Shown here: piece after piece, positions 5,268 to 7,245 of the stretch
Layout of the letters: every line of letters starts with the position of its first letter
How positions within the stretch are numbered: position 1 is the first letter of the stretch
DNA from: an uncultured Oscillospiraceae bacterium
GTDB taxonomy: Bacteria; Bacillota; Clostridia; Oscillospirales; Oscillospiraceae
Reading direction: 5' to 3'
DNA: 7,245 nucleotides
NCBI GenBank assembly: GCA_959022875.1
Contig: CAUFAM010000054.1
Coordinates: forward strand, 1 to 7,245
Made by a program: the position numbers and the translations under genes
The notes under the pieces: generated by a model
Seen by the model: only the letters and a program-made list of their open reading frames with translations
Databases searched by the model: none
What the model was told of the DNA's origin: nothing

Positions 5268-6158
5268 TTATACCTGCAGGAACTTCCGGATGGCGATGAG
5301 GGAGCCTCCCACACCGATGATAACACCCACCCCGCAGAACACGGGCAGGATAATATCCACCATGGAGGTATAGCTGATCATGGTCATCAGGGACAGTCCG
5401 TTGCTCTGAACGATGTTGGTGGCCACCAGGTGGTAAATCCCCCACTGGAGGAAAAATGCCACCAGGGAACCGGCAAGTCCCAGAGCCAGGCCTTCCACCA
5501 CAAAGGGCCAGCGGATAAAGCCGTCGGTGGCACCGCACATCTTCATGATAGCGATTTCCTCCCGGCGGTAGAAGGTGGCCAGCTTAATGGTGTTGGCAAT
5601 GATAAACAGGGAGACAATGAGCAGAATGCCCACCAGCACCAGGGCCACGCCGGTGGCGATGTTGCGCACCATCACAAAGCCCTCGGCAATTTCCACCGCC
5701 GCCACTACCTTGGCTACCCCGGGAACGTTCTCCAGGTCCGCCTTGGTCTGGGCAATCAGCTCGATATTGTCCATATGGACATAGAAGCGGTCCCGGAACG
5801 CATCATCGGGAAGGTTGTCCATCAGATCCACATCAGAATACTTGGCCTTCCAGTTTTCCAGGGCCGTCTCCTTCGACTCAAAGGTCATCTCCGTCACGTT
5901 GGGGATTTTGGCAATCTCTTCCTCCAGGGACCGGGCCTTCTCTTCGGTATAGCTCTCGTCTACGTACACCGCAAGCTGGTTCTCGTTTTCCAGGTCACCC
6001 AGGTTCTTGTCCAGATTCACCGCAACCAGGGTAAAAGATCCCATAATCAGCAGACAGGCCACAATCATACACACAGCGGCAAAGGACATAAAGCCGTGTG
6101 TAAAGATAGAGTGGACGCCCTCGCTGAGATAATATCCTGCATCAAATCTTCTCGCCAT
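5268..6158 (-). CDS. ftsX: Cell division protein FtsX (permease-like subunit)
   Basis: The integral membrane subunit of the FtsEX complex, 296 aa. FtsX does not transport a known substrate; it relays ATP hydrolysis by FtsE to cell-wall hydrolases outside the membrane. Seen: a cytoplasmic N-terminal segment with GYYLSEGVHSIFTHGFMS, TM1 at about 24-48, a large extracytoplasmic loop (about 50-160, including QLAVYVDE at 61-68 and the FtsX extracellular-domain pattern around ESKETALENWK), TM2 at about 166-190, the conserved cytoplasmic stretch RREEIAIMKMCGATDGFIRWPF (split around residues 198-219), TM3 at about 218-240 and TM4 at about 267-290. This is the usual four-helix type VII ABC topology. 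ATG 6158 lies inside the end of ftsE (17-nt overlap), with AGGCGG 8 nt upstream, so translation is probably coupled. The gene is complete and shows no anomaly. Confidence 0.97.
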   Translation of the reverse strand: MARRFDAGYYLSEGVHSIFTHGFMSFAAVCMIVACLLIMGSFTLVAVNLDKNLGDLENENQLAVYVDESYTEEKARSLEEEIAKIPNVTEMTFESKETALENWKAKYSDVDLMDNLPDDAFRDRFYVHMDNIELIAQTKADLENVPGVAKVVAAVEIAEGFVMVRNIATGVALVLVGILLIVSLFIIANTIKLATFYRREEIAIMKMCGATDGFIRWPFVVEGLALGLAGSLVAFFLQWGIYHLVATNIVQSNGLSLMTMISYTSMVDIILPVFCGVGVIIGVGGSLIAIRKFLQV

Positions 6159-6831
6159 TGTAATAACCGCCTGTTCCGTCGCTTATAATCCGACCGTTTT
6201 CAATGGCCACCACCCGCTTGTCAAAGCGGTTGACCAGGTTTTTCTCATGGGTGACCACCAGCACTGTGGTACCCAGCTCGTTGATGCGCTCCAGAAGCAT
6301 CATGATCTCCAGAGAGCGCTGGGGATCCAGGTTACCCGTAGGCTCGTCGGCAATGATCATGCTGGGGTTATTGACCAGCGCCCGGGCAATGGCCACGCGC
6401 TGCTGTTCACCACCGGAGATCTGTCCGGGGTAGCGGTCCGCTTTCTGCTCCAAGCCCACCAGTTTCAGCACATAGGGAATCCGCCGGCGCACCTCCCGGT
6501 TGGAGGCGCCCACTGCCCGCATGGCAAAGGACAGGTTTTCGTACACCGTCTTCTTCTCAATCAAACGGAAATCCTGAAAAATAATGCCCAGTGTCCGGCG
6601 CATATAGGGCACCTGACGGGGGGTAATGTTGTTCAGGTTATAGCCGTTAACCATCAGCCGCCCTTCCGTCAGGGCAATTTCCGCGGTAATGAGCTTGATG
6701 ACGGTGGATTTTCCCGACCCGGACGGACCCACCAAGAAGACAAATTCCCCATCATCAATGCGCAGGTTGACCCCCTTCAGGGCCTTGGTCCCGTTGTCAT
6801 ATTCTTTATATACATCTATGAGCCGTATCAT
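6142..6831 (-). CDS. ftsE: Cell division ATP-binding protein FtsE
   Basis: The cytoplasmic ATPase of the FtsEX complex, 229 aa from the chosen start, the usual FtsE length. Seen: Walker A GPSGSGKST at 35-43, Q-loop Gln86 in IIFQDFRLI (the FtsE-typical QDFRL), ABC signature ISGGEQQR at 138-145 (Ile replacing the common Leu), Walker B MIIADEP at 158-164 with Asp162 and catalytic Glu163, the D-loop GNLDP, and switch His195 in VVTHE. ATG 6831 is chosen because GGAGGAG lies just upstream and MIRLIDVYKEYDNG is the standard FtsE beginning; an in-frame ATG at 6894 would add 21 residues that look unlike the family and lacks that ribosome site. It heads the minus-strand operon and overlaps ftsX by 17 nt. 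Confidence 0.97.
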   Translation of the reverse strand: MIRLIDVYKEYDNGTKALKGVNLRIDDGEFVFLVGPSGSGKSTVIKLITAEIALTEGRLMVNGYNLNNITPRQVPYMRRTLGIIFQDFRLIEKKTVYENLSFAMRAVGASNREVRRRIPYVLKLVGLEQKADRYPGQISGGEQQRVAIARALVNNPSMIIADEPTGNLDPQRSLEIMMLLERINELGTTVLVVTHEKNLVNRFDKRVVAIENGRIISDGTGGYYNGEKI

Positions 6832-6833
6832 GT

Positions 6834-6840
6834 GCTCCTC
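6834..6840 (-). promoter_or_regulatory. Ribosome binding site that sets the ftsE start
   Basis: On the minus strand GAGGAGC, within GGAGGAGCAC, directly precedes ATG 6831. It is strong and correctly placed for this ATG, and it argues against the upstream ATG at 6894. Confidence 0.75.
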
Positions 6841-6899
6841 CGAATCCGCCGGTACCTTACCCGCAGCCGGGACCGGCAGTAAAATTTTTTCCAAGAATC

Positions 6900-6928
6900 A
6901 GTTTATCACAAACGCTATATTATGTAAA
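6900..6928 (-). promoter_or_regulatory. Candidate promoter for the ftsE-ftsX operon
   Basis: In the AT-rich patch upstream of ftsE, the minus strand shows TTTACA (6923-6928, five of six matches to TTGACA), a 17-bp spacer and TAAACT (6900-6905, four of six to TATAAT). Transcription would begin near 6893, about 60 nt before the ATG. Overlapping CATAAT/TAATAT at about 6918-6925 could be an alternative -10 but has no matching -35. Some promoter is expected here because the upstream gene ends in a strong terminator. Confidence 0.42.
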
Positions 6929-7028
6929 TGACCTTTCTGTGCTTTCTTCGCTTTTTTTCGCTTCCCTCGCACTGCCTTTCCTTGGGAACTGTCCGCAGGA
7001 ATTGTCCTCTCCATACACCCCGGAAGTC
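6929..7028. other. Intergenic stretch without recognisable features
   Basis: About 100 bases between the candidate ftsE promoter and the terminator of the right-edge gene. The left part is pyrimidine-rich (CTTTCTTCGCTTTTTTTCGC on the plus strand); no ORF with a ribosome site, no RNA-like structure and no repeat was seen. Confidence 0.6.
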
Positions 7029-7061
7029 AAAAAAACAGCGCCGCCCAACGGGCGGCGCTGT
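7029..7061 (-). terminator. Intrinsic terminator of the PucR/CdaR-like regulator gene
   Basis: A perfect 12-bp stem (7035-7046 ACAGCGCCGCCC with 7050-7061 GGGCGGCGCTGT) and a 3-nt loop, followed on the minus strand by seven T (the A run 7029-7035). It starts about 20 nt after the stop codon at 7081. This isolates ftsE from upstream transcription. Confidence 0.93.
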
Positions 7062-7080
7062 CAGCGTCAACACAGGTTGA

Positions 7081-7245
7081 TCAGGACTCGATGCCCCGGG
7101 AAATGAGGTACTTTTTGACCATCAATGCCACCTTAAAGGTGATGGCATCGTCAAACTCCCGCAGATCCAGACCGGTGAGCTTCTTGATCTTTTCCAGACG
7201 GTAGACCAGGGTGTTCCGGTGGACAAAGAGCTTCCGGGCCGTCTC
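7081..7245 (-). CDS. PucR/CdaR-family transcriptional regulator, C-terminal helix-turn-helix (partial)
   Basis: The right edge cuts the 5' part; the last 54 codons are open to TGA 7081-7083. They encode ETARKLFVHRNTLVYRLEKI followed by KKLTGLDLREFDDAITFKVALMVKKYL, the typical PucR C-terminal helix-turn-helix: the recognition helix around VHRNTLVYRL and the LTGLDL...DDAITFKVAL tail are diagnostic. Such proteins activate genes for sugar diacids, purines, amino acids or polyketides in response to small molecules; which ligand applies here cannot be told without the N-terminal sensor region. It is a separate transcription unit from ftsE, ended by the hairpin at 7029-7061. Confidence 0.9.
   Translation of the reverse strand, partial: ETARKLFVHRNTLVYRLEKIKKLTGLDLREFDDAITFKVALMVKKYLISRGIES

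Noticed and set aside
5152..5538. 128-codon minus-strand frame overlapping ftsX and including the small ORF.
   Set aside because: The upstream part is an out-of-frame shadow of ftsX; only the final 33 codons after the ftsX stop have their own ribosome site and membrane-protein composition.
6832..6894. N-terminal extension of FtsE from ATG 6894.
   Set aside because: The extra 21 residues do not resemble FtsE, the strong ribosome site serves ATG 6831, and the candidate transcription start lies at about 6893.

Overview
The window looks like a chromosomal housekeeping segment of a GC-rich, low-G+C-phylum-type (Firmicutes/Clostridia) anaerobe, plausibly an Oscillospiraceae/Ruminococcaceae-like gut bacterium. 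This is inferred from the hpt-ftsH gene order, a class I BirA with a regulatory helix-turn-helix, strong GGAGG-type ribosome binding sites, and an ftsE-ftsX-M23 peptidase operon. No phage, transposon, CRISPR or RNA gene was seen. The species cannot be fixed by eye.

Layout, left to right. (1) Plus strand: the 3' end of hpt (purine salvage), then 16 nt later ftsH (complete, 623 aa, membrane AAA+ zinc protease). (2) A perfect 19-bp inverted repeat flanked by A7 and T7 lies between the converging ftsH and birA genes and can end transcription from both sides. (3) Minus strand: a small nitroreductase-family flavoprotein followed by birA (biotin-protein ligase/repressor). The two overlap by ATGA, and a promoter with a perfect TATAAT lies upstream. 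(4) Minus strand: a division operon, ftsE-ftsX-small membrane ORF-secreted coiled-coil/M23 peptidase, ending in a hairpin near 3801-3836. (5) At the right edge, on the minus strand, the C-terminal helix-turn-helix of a PucR/CdaR-family regulator, followed by a strong intrinsic terminator.

How the genes work together: FtsE (ATPase) and FtsX (membrane subunit) normally pass ATP-driven conformational change across the membrane to a coiled-coil murein hydrolase or hydrolase activator (EnvC in proteobacteria, PcsB in streptococci). The candidate partner gene is the last gene of the same operon, but here it is split. A perfect 34-bp tandem duplication (tract 4595-4663) shifts the frame, separating the signal peptide plus first coiled coil from the second coiled coil plus a catalytically complete M23 domain. 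Removing one copy restores a 416-aa protein exactly. The duplicated unit contains a small inverted repeat with an SD-like GAGGA in its loop, and it places a GAGGAG 10 nt before an ATG that opens the downstream frame.

Most of the window is otherwise ordinary. The points worth a second look are this duplication, the 33-aa membrane ORF between ftsX and the peptidase, and the leader of the nitroreductase-birA transcript. I did not find a previously undescribed multi-gene system.
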